62,375 nt of DNA from Deinococcus marmoris (GTDB taxonomy: Bacteria > Deinococcota > Deinococci > Deinococcales > Deinococcaceae): positions 1-62,375 of the forward strand of contig NZ_MSTI01000156.1 of assembly GCF_001949125.1 (NCBI RefSeq). Reading direction: 5' to 3'. Position 1 is the stretch's first letter; the number at the start of each line of letters is the position of its first letter. Under the pieces are notes generated by a model that saw only the letters and a program-made list of their open reading frames with translations, was not told the origin of the DNA and did no database searches. Shown here piece after piece: positions 1 to 8,592 of this stretch. The position numbers were made by a program, and so were the translations under genes.

Positions 1-1
1 C

Positions 2-292
2 GTGACCAACGACCCAGCTTTACAGACTGCGGACGACGTGCGCCAGACGCTCGTCGTCCGCTGGGCTGCCCTGGTCTTTCACCGCGAACTGAAGCAGATC
101 ACAGGGATTGAAGGCTGTCAGTGCCGTCTAGGACGATCTCAGCGCAATCATGTTGGCATAGCGATGCTGGTCTGGATTCGATTGGCCCAAGCTGCGCGAG
201 AGGCAAAGAAGACGATATACGCACTGAAATTTGGCCTCCTCGACGAGTACATGCGTCAGCAACTTGCTAACCCATTTGTAAGTTTCGCGTAG
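2..292 (+). CDS. DDE transposase, C-terminal part (cut by window edge)
   Basis: This is the last part of a transposase whose beginning lies outside the window. The 96 visible residues carry the block FHRELKQITGIE, typical of the region around the last acidic catalytic residue (Glu of the DDE triad) in IS4/IS701-like enzymes. They are followed by QRNHVGIAMLVWIRL and a conserved tail that ends in a stop at 290-292. The GTG at base 2 is only the edge of the open frame, not a proposed start. The right end of the insertion sequence should lie in 293-403, but I could not define a terminal repeat without the left end. The IS family is uncertain. Confidence 0.75.
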   Translation: MTNDPALQTADDVRQTLVVRWAALVFHRELKQITGIEGCQCRLGRSQRNHVGIAMLVWIRLAQAAREAKKTIYALKFGLLDEYMRQQLANPFVSFA

Positions 293-403
293 CCCTACTG
301 TTTTGAACAGCCTGGCCATTTGTGCATATCAATGTGAATGTTCTTGTCGCTAGGCCAACGGCGCACCGGGCAGAGGGACCAGCGATGTCGTCATGGGATC
401 ACA

Positions 404-1162
404 TCACAAGACCGCCGACATCCCCCCGTCCACATAGATCACCTGACCGTTGACGAAGTTGGAGGCGCGGGAAGACAGAAAGACTGCCGCGCCAACTAGT
501 TCTGCTGGATCACCCCAGCGTCCAGCGGGAGTGCGGCCCCTGACCCAGCTGCTGAACTGCTCGTCCTGAACCAGCGGGGCCGTCATCTCAGTGGCAAAGT
601 AGCCTGGACCAATTCCATTGATCTGGATATTGTGCTCGGCCCACTCGGCGCACATGGCCTTAACCAGCATTTTGAGACCGCCCTTGGCCGCCGTATACGG
701 GCCAGTGGTGCGCCGCCCCAACTCGCTCATCAGCGACAGGGTGCAGATGATCTTGCCGCCACCGCACTCAATCATTTGTGGGGCAAGGGCCTGCGAGACC
801 AGCAGTGCAGAGGTGAGGTTGGTTCGCAGCACCTCGTCCCAGGTTTCCAACGACACCTCCAGCAACGGCACCCGGCGCTGGATCCCCGCGTTGTTAATCA
901 GAATGTCAATCGGACCGCCTTCCAGAAGCGCTGCCACGCCCACCTGAACGGCGGCCTTGTCGGTCACGTCAAAGTGTGCGGAATCCACGCTCAGGCCCTC
1001 GCTGCCGAGTTGGGCTGTCGCCGCTGCCAGCTTGCCCTCGTCGCGGCCATTCAAGATCACTGCCGCGCCGTGCTGTGAGAGTCCCCGCGCCAACTCCAGG
1101 CCAATACCTGAGCTGGAACCCGTCACCAGGGCGCGGCGTCCGGTCAGGTCAAAGTGGGTCAC
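404..1162 (-). CDS. SDR-family oxidoreductase, gluconate 5-dehydrogenase-like
   Basis: This 252-residue classical short-chain dehydrogenase has the NAD(P)-binding motif TGSSSGIG near residues 14-21, the NNAG motif, and a catalytic YxxxK (YTAAK) near residue 155. It ends in the usual VDGGMSAVL tail. Its relatives reduce 5-ketogluconate to gluconate or oxidise gluconate. It is divergent from the LacI regulator at 1381 and from the sugar acid operon behind it, and a LacI-type operator lies between them (1239-1252). This supports a role in gluconate/idonate catabolism. The start is an ATG at 1162 preceded by AGGAGAAG. Exact substrate is inferred from context. Confidence 0.9.
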   Translation of the reverse strand: MTHFDLTGRRALVTGSSSGIGLELARGLSQHGAAVILNGRDEGKLAAATAQLGSEGLSVDSAHFDVTDKAAVQVGVAALLEGGPIDILINNAGIQRRVPLLEVSLETWDEVLRTNLTSALLVSQALAPQMIECGGGKIICTLSLMSELGRRTTGPYTAAKGGLKMLVKAMCAEWAEHNIQINGIGPGYFATEMTAPLVQDEQFSSWVRGRTPAGRWGDPAELVGAAVFLSSRASNFVNGQVIYVDGGMSAVL

Positions 1163-1238
1163 GACTTCTCCTGCACGGCATAAAACCTGATTACTCGCTT
1201 CTTCATCTGGCCTCCAGTGGGGACTTGAAATCTGCTTT

Positions 1239-1252
1239 TGATAACGCTAACA
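1239..1252. promoter_or_regulatory. candidate LacI/GntR-type operator
   Basis: TGATAACGCTAACA is an imperfect palindrome (TGWTARC / GYTAWCA) that resembles operators of gluconate-type LacI repressors. It lies in the divergent region between the SDR gene and the LacI gene. On the minus strand a TTGACA box (1264-1259) lies just upstream and a TATCAA box (1243-1238) overlaps the operator, so a bound repressor would cover the SDR promoter. The likely ligand protein is the regulator at 1381. This is inferred from sequence only. Confidence 0.5.
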
Positions 1253-1380
1253 TCCAAATGTCAAATACGCAAATCCCATTTCTGCTGGCGGCTTTTATTC
1301 GCTTCAGCAGCGCATCAAGCTCGGTTCTCCCAGGAACCGCCTGTACACTTTTTGTTTTCAGTGAAGGGAGTCAGTCCGCC

Positions 1381-2460
1381 GTGAGCAAAGTCGACGCATC
1401 TGAAAAATCATTGACGGGCCGCAAGCGCCAGCGCGTGACGATTGCTGACGTGGCGCGGCAGGCGGGCGTGGCCAGCATGACCGCGAGCCGTGCCCTCAAC
1501 CGGCCAGAAATGGTGTCCGCCGAGTTGCGTGTGCGCGTTCTGCACGCCGCCGACGCCCTGAATTACATTCCGGACCGGGCCGCTGGCGGGCTGGCAAGCG
1601 GCACGGGACTGGTCCTGCCAGTGCTGGTTCCCACTTTGCATCACAGCGTCTACGTACAAATTCTGGAAGGCTTGCAGGAGCGGCTGCCGGACGCGGGCTA
1701 TCAACTGATGCTGGGGTCCACCGAGTACAGCCCTGCCAGGGAAGAGCAACTGGTGGAGGCTTTTCTCGGCTGGCGACCCAGCGCGGTGGTGCTGTCTGGA
1801 CTGGACCACACAGAGCGCACCAGTCGCCTGCTGCGGGCGTCAGGCGTGCCAGTGGTAGAGATCATGGATCTGGCGGTGGAAGGCGAAACCGGTCAGGCTC
1901 TCGATCTCAACATCGGCTTTTCACATACCCGCGTCGGTGAGGCGGCGGCAACCTATCTGGCCCGCTGCGGTTACCGCCAGATTGCATACGCAGGTACGCT
2001 GACCACCCTCGATCCCCGCAGTGTCAGACGTATTCAGGGTTTCCAGACCGGGCTGGCACAACTGAAGTTGCCTCCCCACCTGATCGGGCGCAGCGATCAA
2101 CCCAGCAGCCTGGCGGTGGGGCGCGAGCTGCTGCTGAGCCTGCGGCGCGATTTTCCTGAAGTGGACGCGGTGTTCTTCGCCAACGACGAGCTGGCCGCCG
2201 GAGCGCTGTTCGAGTGTCAGCGGCTCGGCATCCGCGTGCCAGACGATCTGGCGATCATGGGGTTTTCCGACGAGGAGATCGCCTCTCACCTCAACCCTGC
2301 ACTGACCACTGTCCGTATCGCCCGGCACGAGATGGGCCGCCGGGCCGCCGAATTGCTACTCGCACGACTGGGCGGGACGTTGAACAACCCGCCGCCGATA
2401 GATATGGGCTTTGAAATCGTGCAGCGCCGAACGACTGCTGAGCCACAGGAGATGTCATGA
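1381..2460 (+). CDS. LacI-family transcriptional regulator (sugar acid cluster)
   Basis: This is a 359-residue repressor-type protein. An N-terminal helix-turn-helix (VTIADVARQAGVASMTASRALNRP, residues about 19-42) is followed by a periplasmic-binding-like sensor domain with the typical FFANDELAAGAL and GFSDEEIASHLNPALTT segments. I chose the GTG at 1381 because AAGGGAG stands upstream and because the family has only a short tail before the HTH. The frame stays open far upstream, but that extension does not look like a regulator. It overlaps the next gene by 4 bp (ATGA). It probably controls both the divergent SDR and its own operon in response to gluconate or idonate. Confidence 0.92.
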   Translation: MSKVDASEKSLTGRKRQRVTIADVARQAGVASMTASRALNRPEMVSAELRVRVLHAADALNYIPDRAAGGLASGTGLVLPVLVPTLHHSVYVQILEGLQERLPDAGYQLMLGSTEYSPAREEQLVEAFLGWRPSAVVLSGLDHTERTSRLLRASGVPVVEIMDLAVEGETGQALDLNIGFSHTRVGEAAATYLARCGYRQIAYAGTLTTLDPRSVRRIQGFQTGLAQLKLPPHLIGRSDQPSSLAVGRELLLSLRRDFPEVDAVFFANDELAAGALFECQRLGIRVPDDLAIMGFSDEEIASHLNPALTTVRIARHEMGRRAAELLLARLGGTLNNPPPIDMGFEIVQRRTTAEPQEMS

Positions 2461-3434
2461 CCACTGACCAACCCGATACGCGCCCGGAACTGTTGATCAT
2501 CGCCCCGATGATGCCCTTCGTGATGGAAGCATTAGAACGGGACTACCGCACCCACCGGCTGTGGGAACAGCCTGACGCCTCCGCCTACCTCGTGGCCCAC
2601 GGCGCGGGCATCCAGGGTGTGGCCACCAACGGCGGCGTGGGCCTCAAAGCCGAAGTTATGGCGGCCCTGCCCGCGCTGGAAATGGTGGCGATCTACGGCG
2701 TCGGTCTGGACGCCATCGACCTGCGGGAGTCGGCGCGGCGCGGCATCAGGGTCAGTTCGACGCCCGACGTGCTGACCAATGATGTGGCCGATCAGGGGCT
2801 GGCACTGCTGCTGGCGGTGGCCCGGCAGGTGGTTTACGGCGATGGGTACGTGCGCTCCGGGCAATGGGCAGGCAGCGGCGAGATGGCGCTCACCACCCGG
2901 CTGGGCGGCAAGCGGGCGGGCATCGTGGGGCTGGGGCGGGTGGGGCAGGCCCTGGCGCGGCGGCTCTCGGCGCTGGAGATGGACGTGGCCTACACCGACC
3001 GCGCGGAGCTGGCAGGGCAGCCCTATGCCTTTTCCCCGGATGTCCTCAGTCTCGCCCGTGAAGTGGACGTGCTGATCGTGGCGGCGGCGGGCGGCGACAG
3101 CACCCGCAAGATGATCAATAGCGACGTGCTGGCGGCGCTGGGCAAGGGCGGCATCCTGATCAACATTTCACGCGGCAGCATCGTGGACGAGGACGCGCTG
3201 GTGTCGGCCCTGCAAAGCGGGCAGCTCGGCGGCGCGGGGCTGGACGTGTTCGCCCACGAGCCAAAGGTGCCGCCCGCGCTGCTGGAGCTGGACAACGTGG
3301 TGCTGGCCCCGCATGCCGCCAGCGGCACCCGCGAATCGCGCCGCGAGATGGGCGAACTGGTGCTGGACAACCTCGAAGCCTTCTTTGCGGGCGAGCCGCT
3401 GCCCACGCCCGTCAAGCTGCCGGAGGCAAAATGA
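2457..3434 (+). CDS. D-isomer-specific 2-hydroxyacid dehydrogenase
   Basis: This 325-residue NAD(P)-dependent reductase belongs to the glyoxylate/hydroxypyruvate reductase (GhrB-like) group. The Rossmann motif GIVGLGRVGQA is near residues 158-168. The catalytic residues are visible: Arg in NISRGSIVDEDAL, Glu in DVFAHEP, and His in LAPHAAS. In sugar acid clusters this family typically reduces 2-keto acids such as 2-ketogluconate to gluconate. It overlaps both neighbours by 4 bp, so it is translationally coupled to the regulator and to the idonate dehydrogenase-like gene. Confidence 0.92.
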   Translation: MTTDQPDTRPELLIIAPMMPFVMEALERDYRTHRLWEQPDASAYLVAHGAGIQGVATNGGVGLKAEVMAALPALEMVAIYGVGLDAIDLRESARRGIRVSSTPDVLTNDVADQGLALLLAVARQVVYGDGYVRSGQWAGSGEMALTTRLGGKRAGIVGLGRVGQALARRLSALEMDVAYTDRAELAGQPYAFSPDVLSLAREVDVLIVAAAGGDSTRKMINSDVLAALGKGGILINISRGSIVDEDALVSALQSGQLGGAGLDVFAHEPKVPPALLELDNVVLAPHAASGTRESRREMGELVLDNLEAFFAGEPLPTPVKLPEAK

Positions 3435-4474
3435 AAGCGCTGCGGATTCACGAAGCCCACGATTTACGCCTTCAGGACGTGCCGGAGCCGAAGTTTGCCC
3501 CGGACGAGGTGCTGGTGCGGCTGGGCGCGGGCGGCATCTGCGGCTCGGATTTGCACTACTTCGCGCATGGCGGCGTCGGCGACTTCAAGCTGCGCGAGCC
3601 GATGACGCTGGGACATGAGGTGGCCGGTGAGGTGGTGGCGCTGGGGGGCGAGGTCACGCGGGTGAAGGTGGGCGATCATGTCGCGGTCAACCCCTCGCGG
3701 CCCTGTCTGCACTGTGACCAATGTCTGTCGGGCCACAGCAACCTCTGCCCCAACATGCGCTTTTTTGGTAGCGCGGCCCGCTTTCCGCACGTGCAGGGCG
3801 CGTTTGCCGAGCTGTTCGTGGCGCGGCAGGATCAATGCGAAATCGTGCCGCCCGAGATGGATTACCGGGTGGCGGCCTGTGCCGAGCCGCTGGCCGTCAC
3901 GCTGCATGCTGCCGCGCAGGCCGGGCCGCTGCTGGGAATGCGGGTGCTGATCGTGGGCGCTGGCCCCATCGGGGTGTTGCTGGCGGCTTCGGCGCGGCTG
4001 GCGGGGGCCACCGAGATTACCGTGACCGACCTTCAGGACGCGCCGCTGCGGGTGGCGGTGCAAATGGGCGCAACCCGCACGGTCAATATCCGCAGCGAGG
4101 TGCTGGATGAACCGTTCGATGTGGCCTTCGAGGCGTCGGGCAGTCCGGCGGGCCTGACCTCGGCGCTGGGAGCCTTGCGGCCCGGCGGGCGGCTGGTGCA
4201 GGTGGGCATGCTGCCCAGCGGCCTGACTGCCGCGCCGCTCAATCCGCTGATCTCCCGCGAAATCACCATCACCGGCAGCTTCCGCTTTCACCGCGAGTTC
4301 GGCTGGGCCGCCGAGTTGCTGGCGTCGGGGCGCATCGACGTGACGCCGATTCTGAGTGCCAGTTTTCCGCTCTCTCAGGCCCAGGCCGCCTTCGAGCTGG
4401 CCGCCGACCGTGAGCGGGCCGTCAAGGTCTCGCTTGTGCCGGACACGCTGCTGATGGATGGGGCGGGCGCATGA
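3431..4474 (+). CDS. zinc-dependent medium-chain dehydrogenase, L-idonate 5-dehydrogenase-like
   Basis: This is a 347-residue medium-chain dehydrogenase/reductase. The catalytic zinc ligands appear in GGICGSDLHYF and in GHEVAGEV. Four closely spaced cysteines (CLHCDQC...C, residues about 93-107) form the structural zinc site. The nucleotide-binding loop VGAGPIGV is near residue 175. The best family match is L-idonate 5-dehydrogenase, which makes 5-ketogluconate, the substrate of the SDR at 404-1162. It is coupled by 4-bp overlaps to the genes on both sides. A related polyol dehydrogenase is also possible. Confidence 0.9.
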   Translation: MKALRIHEAHDLRLQDVPEPKFAPDEVLVRLGAGGICGSDLHYFAHGGVGDFKLREPMTLGHEVAGEVVALGGEVTRVKVGDHVAVNPSRPCLHCDQCLSGHSNLCPNMRFFGSAARFPHVQGAFAELFVARQDQCEIVPPEMDYRVAACAEPLAVTLHAAAQAGPLLGMRVLIVGAGPIGVLLAASARLAGATEITVTDLQDAPLRVAVQMGATRTVNIRSEVLDEPFDVAFEASGSPAGLTSALGALRPGGRLVQVGMLPSGLTAAPLNPLISREITITGSFRFHREFGWAAELLASGRIDVTPILSASFPLSQAQAAFELAADRERAVKVSLVPDTLLMDGAGA

Positions 4475-6018
4475 CGGCCCCGTCTCTGCCCACACCGCCC
4501 CTGCTGGAACTGCGCGGCCTGACCAAGATTTTCGGGGCGACGCGGGCGGTGGACGACGTAACGCTCAGCCTGAATGGCGGCGAGGTGCTGGCGCTGCTGG
4601 GCCAGAACGGGGCAGGTAAGTCCACCATCATCAAGATGCTCGCGGGCGTCTATACCCCCTCTGGCGGCGAGATTCTGTTTCGTGGGCAGCCGCTGGGCAG
4701 TTACGGCGCGGCCCCGCCTATCGCCTTTATCCATCAGGATCTGGGCCTCGTGGACTGGATGACCGTCACCGAGAATCTGTCGTTCGGCATGAAATTTCCC
4801 CGGCGTGGCCTGCTGGTCGACTGGGGAGCGGCCCGCCGCAACGCAGAGGCCGCGCTGGAGCGGGTGGGCGGCGGCATCCGCCCCGATGCCCGCATCAAGT
4901 CGCTCAGCCGCACCGAACGGGCGCTGGTGGCGATTGCGCGGGCGCTGGCGGTGCAGGCCGAGGTGCTGGTCTTAGACGAGCCGACCAGCAGCCTGCCCGC
5001 CGACGACGTGGAGAAACTGTTCGGGGTTCTGCGGCGGCTGCGCGGCGACGGCGTGGGCATGATCTACGTCTCGCACCGCTTAGACGAGGTGTTCCGCATT
5101 TCAGACCGGGTGGCGGTGCTGCGCGACGGGCAACTGGTGGGCGAGGGCCTGACCCGCGATACCACCCCCGAATCTCTGGTCACGCAGATCGTGGGCCGCA
5201 AGCTGGAACAGCTTTACCCGCGCGCCGCCACACCCGCTGCCGGTCCGCCGCAACTGGCGGTGCGCGCCCTGATTCCAGAAGGCGATCAGCCCGTGACCTT
5301 CAGTATTCAGCCGGGCGAGGTGCTGGGCATCACTGGCCTCAAGGGTGCCGGGCAGGTGGAGGTGGGCCGCGCCCTGTTCGGCCTGGTGCCGCACAGCGGC
5401 GAGGTCAGGCTGGGTGACCAGCCCACCGACACCCACAGTCCTGGCGCAGCCATGCAGGGCGGCATCGGCTTTGTCAGTGCCAACCGCCGCGAGGAGTCGC
5501 TGGCCCTGCCGCTGAGCGTGCGCGAGAACTTCTTTATGAACCCCGCCGTACAGGGCGTCTCGCTGACCCAGCGGCTCTCGGCGGCCACCGAGCGCCCCCG
5601 CGCCCTGGACTGGGTGACGCGCTATGGGGTGCGCCCCAGTGACCCCGAAGCCCCGGTGGAAACCCTATCGGGAGGCAATCAGCAGAAAGTCGTGATGGGC
5701 CGCTGGCTGGAATTCGGTGGGAAGTTGCTGATCCTGGAAGAGCCGACGCTGGGGGTGGACGTGGGCAGCAAGGCCGACATCTACGCGCTACTGGCTGGGG
5801 CGCTGGAACGCGGCTTATGCGTGCTGCTGGTCTCCACCGACTTCGAGGAAATTGCCGGCGTGGCGCACCGGGCGCTGGTCTTTGACCGGGGACAGGTGGT
5901 GCGCGAGCTGTCAGGCGCTGACCTGACCCTGGAACAGCTCAACCTGTGGGCCGCTGGTGGGGCCGCCCTGGGTCCGCCGCCGCCCCAGCAAGGAGGGAGA
6001 GGTCATGCAGTCTCTTAA
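4471..6018 (+). CDS. sugar ABC transporter ATP-binding protein, two ABC domains
   Basis: This 515-residue protein is of the RbsA/XylG type, with two fused ATPase domains. Domain 1 has Walker A GQNGAGKST (residues 44-52), a divergent signature LSRTERAL and Walker B VLVLDEPTSS. Domain 2 has the degenerate P-loop normal for this family (TGLKGAGQVE) and a canonical LSGGNQQK signature. It energises import with the permease (6005) and the binding protein (7114). It overlaps the upstream dehydrogenase by 4 bp and the permease gene by 14 bp. The presumed substrate is gluconate, idonate or a related sugar acid. Confidence 0.94.
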   Translation: MTAPSLPTPPLLELRGLTKIFGATRAVDDVTLSLNGGEVLALLGQNGAGKSTIIKMLAGVYTPSGGEILFRGQPLGSYGAAPPIAFIHQDLGLVDWMTVTENLSFGMKFPRRGLLVDWGAARRNAEAALERVGGGIRPDARIKSLSRTERALVAIARALAVQAEVLVLDEPTSSLPADDVEKLFGVLRRLRGDGVGMIYVSHRLDEVFRISDRVAVLRDGQLVGEGLTRDTTPESLVTQIVGRKLEQLYPRAATPAAGPPQLAVRALIPEGDQPVTFSIQPGEVLGITGLKGAGQVEVGRALFGLVPHSGEVRLGDQPTDTHSPGAAMQGGIGFVSANRREESLALPLSVRENFFMNPAVQGVSLTQRLSAATERPRALDWVTRYGVRPSDPEAPVETLSGGNQQKVVMGRWLEFGGKLLILEEPTLGVDVGSKADIYALLAGALERGLCVLLVSTDFEEIAGVAHRALVFDRGQVVRELSGADLTLEQLNLWAAGGAALGPPPPQQGGRGHAVS

Positions 6019-7117
6019 AAGTAACGCCCTGGAACCCGATCTCAGCGACGTGCAGGAACGTGGCGTCCTGGGAACCGTCAAGCGGCTCGCGCGTATCGTG
6101 CCCAGTTACGGCGTGGTGCTGCTGACGCTGATCCTGATCGTGCTGTTCAGCCTGTTGCTGCCCGAAACCTTCCCCACCTGGACGAATGCCCGGCTGATCA
6201 TGAGTAACCAGGCAGTGACTGCGCTGCTGGCACTGGCCGTCATGATTCCGATGGTGGCGGGGAAGATCGACATCTCGGTGGGCTACGGGGTGGTGCTGTT
6301 TGAGATTCTGGGCATCAGCCTCCAGACCCAGAACCACCTGCCCTGGCCGCTGGTGATCGTGATCGTGGTGCTGCTGGGCGCGGTGCTGGGGGTTATCAAC
6401 GCTCTGCTGGTTGAGCTGGCCCAGATTGACGCCTTCATCGCCACGCTGGGCACCGGCACCGTCGTCTACGCCGTGGCGCTGTGGTACACCAACGGCCAGC
6501 AGGTGATCGGGACGCTGCCCACCAGCTTCTTCCAGCTTGGAGGCGGCTCACTGTTCGGCATTCCACTGCCCGCGCTGTACGTGCTGGGCCTGAGCATCGT
6601 CATGTGGCTGGCGCTGGACCACACGCCGCTGGGCCGCTACCTCTACGCGGTGGGGGCCAACCCCGAGGCGGCGCGGCTCAACGGCATCAGTACCCGCAAG
6701 TACATCATTCTGGCCTTCGTCGCCAGCGGCGTGATCACCGCGCTGGCGGGCGTCATTCTGGCGTCCAAGCTGCGCATCGGGCAGATCGGAGTGGGTCTGG
6801 ATTACCTGCTGCCCGCATTGGTCGCTGCCTTCCTGGGGTCCACCACCATCAAGCCTGGACGGGTCAACGTCTGGGGCACCATCGTCGGCATCGTGATTCT
6901 GGCCGTCGGCATCTCGGGCCTGCAACAGCTCGGCGGGGCCTTCTGGGTAGAGCCGATGTTCAACGGCGTCACGCTGCTGGTCGCCATCGGGCTGGCGGGC
7001 TTCGCAGGCCGCAAGCGCAGCGCAGTTAAACGCCTGCCACCCGTGGTTTCAGCCGTCTCCGTCTCAGCGCCACCACCCACCGAGTCCGGCTTACCCGGCA
7101 AAGGAGAACAACCATGA
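6005..7117 (+). CDS. sugar ABC transporter permease (RbsC/XylH type)
   Basis: This 370-residue inner-membrane protein has about eight to ten hydrophobic segments and the family motif NPEAARLNGI followed by the glycine-rich segment PALVAAFLGSTT. I chose the ATG at 6005 because AAGGAGGGAGAGG stands directly before it. An in-frame start at 5957 would add a non-hydrophobic stretch that lies in the upstream coding sequence. Its stop overlaps the start of the binding protein gene (ATGA). It forms the channel of the importer encoded by 4471-8217. Confidence 0.93.
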   Translation: MQSLKSNALEPDLSDVQERGVLGTVKRLARIVPSYGVVLLTLILIVLFSLLLPETFPTWTNARLIMSNQAVTALLALAVMIPMVAGKIDISVGYGVVLFEILGISLQTQNHLPWPLVIVIVVLLGAVLGVINALLVELAQIDAFIATLGTGTVVYAVALWYTNGQQVIGTLPTSFFQLGGGSLFGIPLPALYVLGLSIVMWLALDHTPLGRYLYAVGANPEAARLNGISTRKYIILAFVASGVITALAGVILASKLRIGQIGVGLDYLLPALVAAFLGSTTIKPGRVNVWGTIVGIVILAVGISGLQQLGGAFWVEPMFNGVTLLVAIGLAGFAGRKRSAVKRLPPVVSAVSVSAPPPTESGLPGKGEQP

Positions 7118-8217
7118 AGAAGACCGTCATGCTCAGCGCCCTGATCACCCTCACCCTACCCCTCACCGCCCACGCCCAGAGCAGTGACCCGGTGCTGACC
7201 AAGGCCAAGGCGTTTGTCGCCACCGCCGCCGCGAGGGCCAACAAATGGACGGGTCCCACCACTGGCCCCAAAGCGCAAACTGGTAAATCCATCGTCTACG
7301 TCTCCAGCGATCAGCGCAACGGCGGCGCGCAGGGCGTCGGCGCGGGCGTGCAGGAAGCGGGCAAGGCCATCGGCTGGACGGTGCGGGTGCTCGACGGACG
7401 CGGCACGGTGTCGGGACACGCCGACGCGCTGGGGCAAGCGATTGCCCTTAAACCCGCAGCCATCATCCTCGGCGGCTTCGACGCCGCCGAGCAGGCCGAT
7501 CTGCTGGAACAGGCCAACAAGGCGGGCATCGTGGTGGCCGGGTGGCACGCCGGGGCCGCCGCCGGGCCGATTGCCTCGCCCAAAGTGTTCACCAACGTCA
7601 CCACCTCGGCCACCGCCACCGCCGAGGCCGCCGCGTACTACGCCATCGCGCAGTCGGGCGGCAAGGCGGGGGTGGTCATTTTCACCGACAGCGCCTACGC
7701 CATTGCCCTGGCCAAGAGCGACGCGATGGCCAAGATCATCAAGTCGTGCAAGGGCTGCACCGTGCTGGAAACTCGCGTGCAGTCGCTGGGCAGCGCCACC
7801 AAGGACATGTCTACCGTGACGGCCAGCCTGCTGCAAAAGTACGGCGCGAAATGGACCTACTCGCTGGGCATCAACGACCTGTACTTTGACGGCATGCTGC
7901 CTGCCCTGACCGCTGCTGGCATCAAGCCCACCGGGCAGCTTTCCAACATCTCGGCAGGCGACGGCAGCCAGAGCGCCTACCAGCGCGTCCGCACCGGGCA
8001 GTATCAGGACGCCACCATCCCAGAACCGATCAATTTGCAGGGCTGGCAACTGGTGGACGAACTGAACCGGGCCTTCGCGGGCCAGAAACCCAGCGGCTTC
8101 AGCATTCCGGTGCATATTGTGACCAAGGCCAATGTCGCTTACGACGGCGGCGACAAGGACAGCTTCGATCCGCAGAACGGCTACCGCGATCAGTACCGCA
8201 AGATCTGGGGCAAGTAA
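7114..8217 (+). CDS. sugar ABC transporter substrate-binding protein
   Basis: This 367-residue secreted protein has a clear signal peptide (MKKTVMLSALITLTLPLTAHA, cut after AHA) and a type 1 periplasmic-binding fold. IVYVSSDQRNGGAQGVGAG is the first strand/helix and ISAGDGSQSAYQRVR is near the hinge. It captures the sugar acid for the importer. An unusual CKGC pair (residues about 211-214) could form a local disulfide. A strong AAGGAG precedes the start, which overlaps the permease stop. The next gene starts 1 bp after its stop. Confidence 0.92.
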   Translation: MKKTVMLSALITLTLPLTAHAQSSDPVLTKAKAFVATAAARANKWTGPTTGPKAQTGKSIVYVSSDQRNGGAQGVGAGVQEAGKAIGWTVRVLDGRGTVSGHADALGQAIALKPAAIILGGFDAAEQADLLEQANKAGIVVAGWHAGAAAGPIASPKVFTNVTTSATATAEAAAYYAIAQSGGKAGVVIFTDSAYAIALAKSDAMAKIIKSCKGCTVLETRVQSLGSATKDMSTVTASLLQKYGAKWTYSLGINDLYFDGMLPALTAAGIKPTGQLSNISAGDGSQSAYQRVRTGQYQDATIPEPINLQGWQLVDELNRAFAGQKPSGFSIPVHIVTKANVAYDGGDKDSFDPQNGYRDQYRKIWGK

Positions 8218-8218
8218 G

Positions 8219-8590
8219 GTGGGCGGCCCCCACGCCGATCTGACGCCGATTGACCTGCTGGCGCTGGCGGCAGAGGTAGCGCAGGGGCCGTACAACCACG
8301 TGTTTATGGTGGGTGCCGGTCACCGTGCCCGCCTGACCGTCACCACTGCTCCCGGCCCCTGGCACCACCATCCCAACACGCCTGAAACATTTCTGGTCCT
8401 TGAAGGCGTGCTGGTGGTGGAGTTCAGGGACGGACGCGCAGTGAAGCTTCCAGCCGGTTCGGCGCTGAGCGTGCCGACGGGGGTCAGCCACCGCTCCATG
8501 CCTGGAGGCGGCAGTAGGCGGGCGGTGAGCGTGAGTCTGGAGGCACAGGATCAGCAGGTCATTCTGGAGCTTGAAGAAGGGGAGGACTGA
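8219..8590 (+). CDS. small cupin-domain protein
   Basis: This is a 123-residue single-domain cupin. Motif 1 is WHHHPNTPETFLVLEG, with three consecutive His and a downstream Glu as likely metal ligands. Motif 2 is SVPTGVSHRS. Cupins of this size act as sugar isomerases, epimerases or metal-dependent binding proteins. The specific reaction is not evident. I chose the GTG at 8219, directly after the stop of the binding protein gene, because the conserved region begins soon after. An in-frame ATG upstream would lie inside the previous gene. It sits between the importer and the lactonase, so a role in sugar acid processing is inferred. Confidence 0.82.
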   Translation: MGGPHADLTPIDLLALAAEVAQGPYNHVFMVGAGHRARLTVTTAPGPWHHHPNTPETFLVLEGVLVVEFRDGRAVKLPAGSALSVPTGVSHRSMPGGGSRRAVSVSLEAQDQQVILELEEGED

Positions 8591-8592
8591 TC

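Noticed and set aside
976..1380. N-terminal extension of the LacI gene
   Set aside because: The extra 135 residues are low-complexity, overlap the divergent SDR gene and precede a good ribosome binding site and GTG at 1381.
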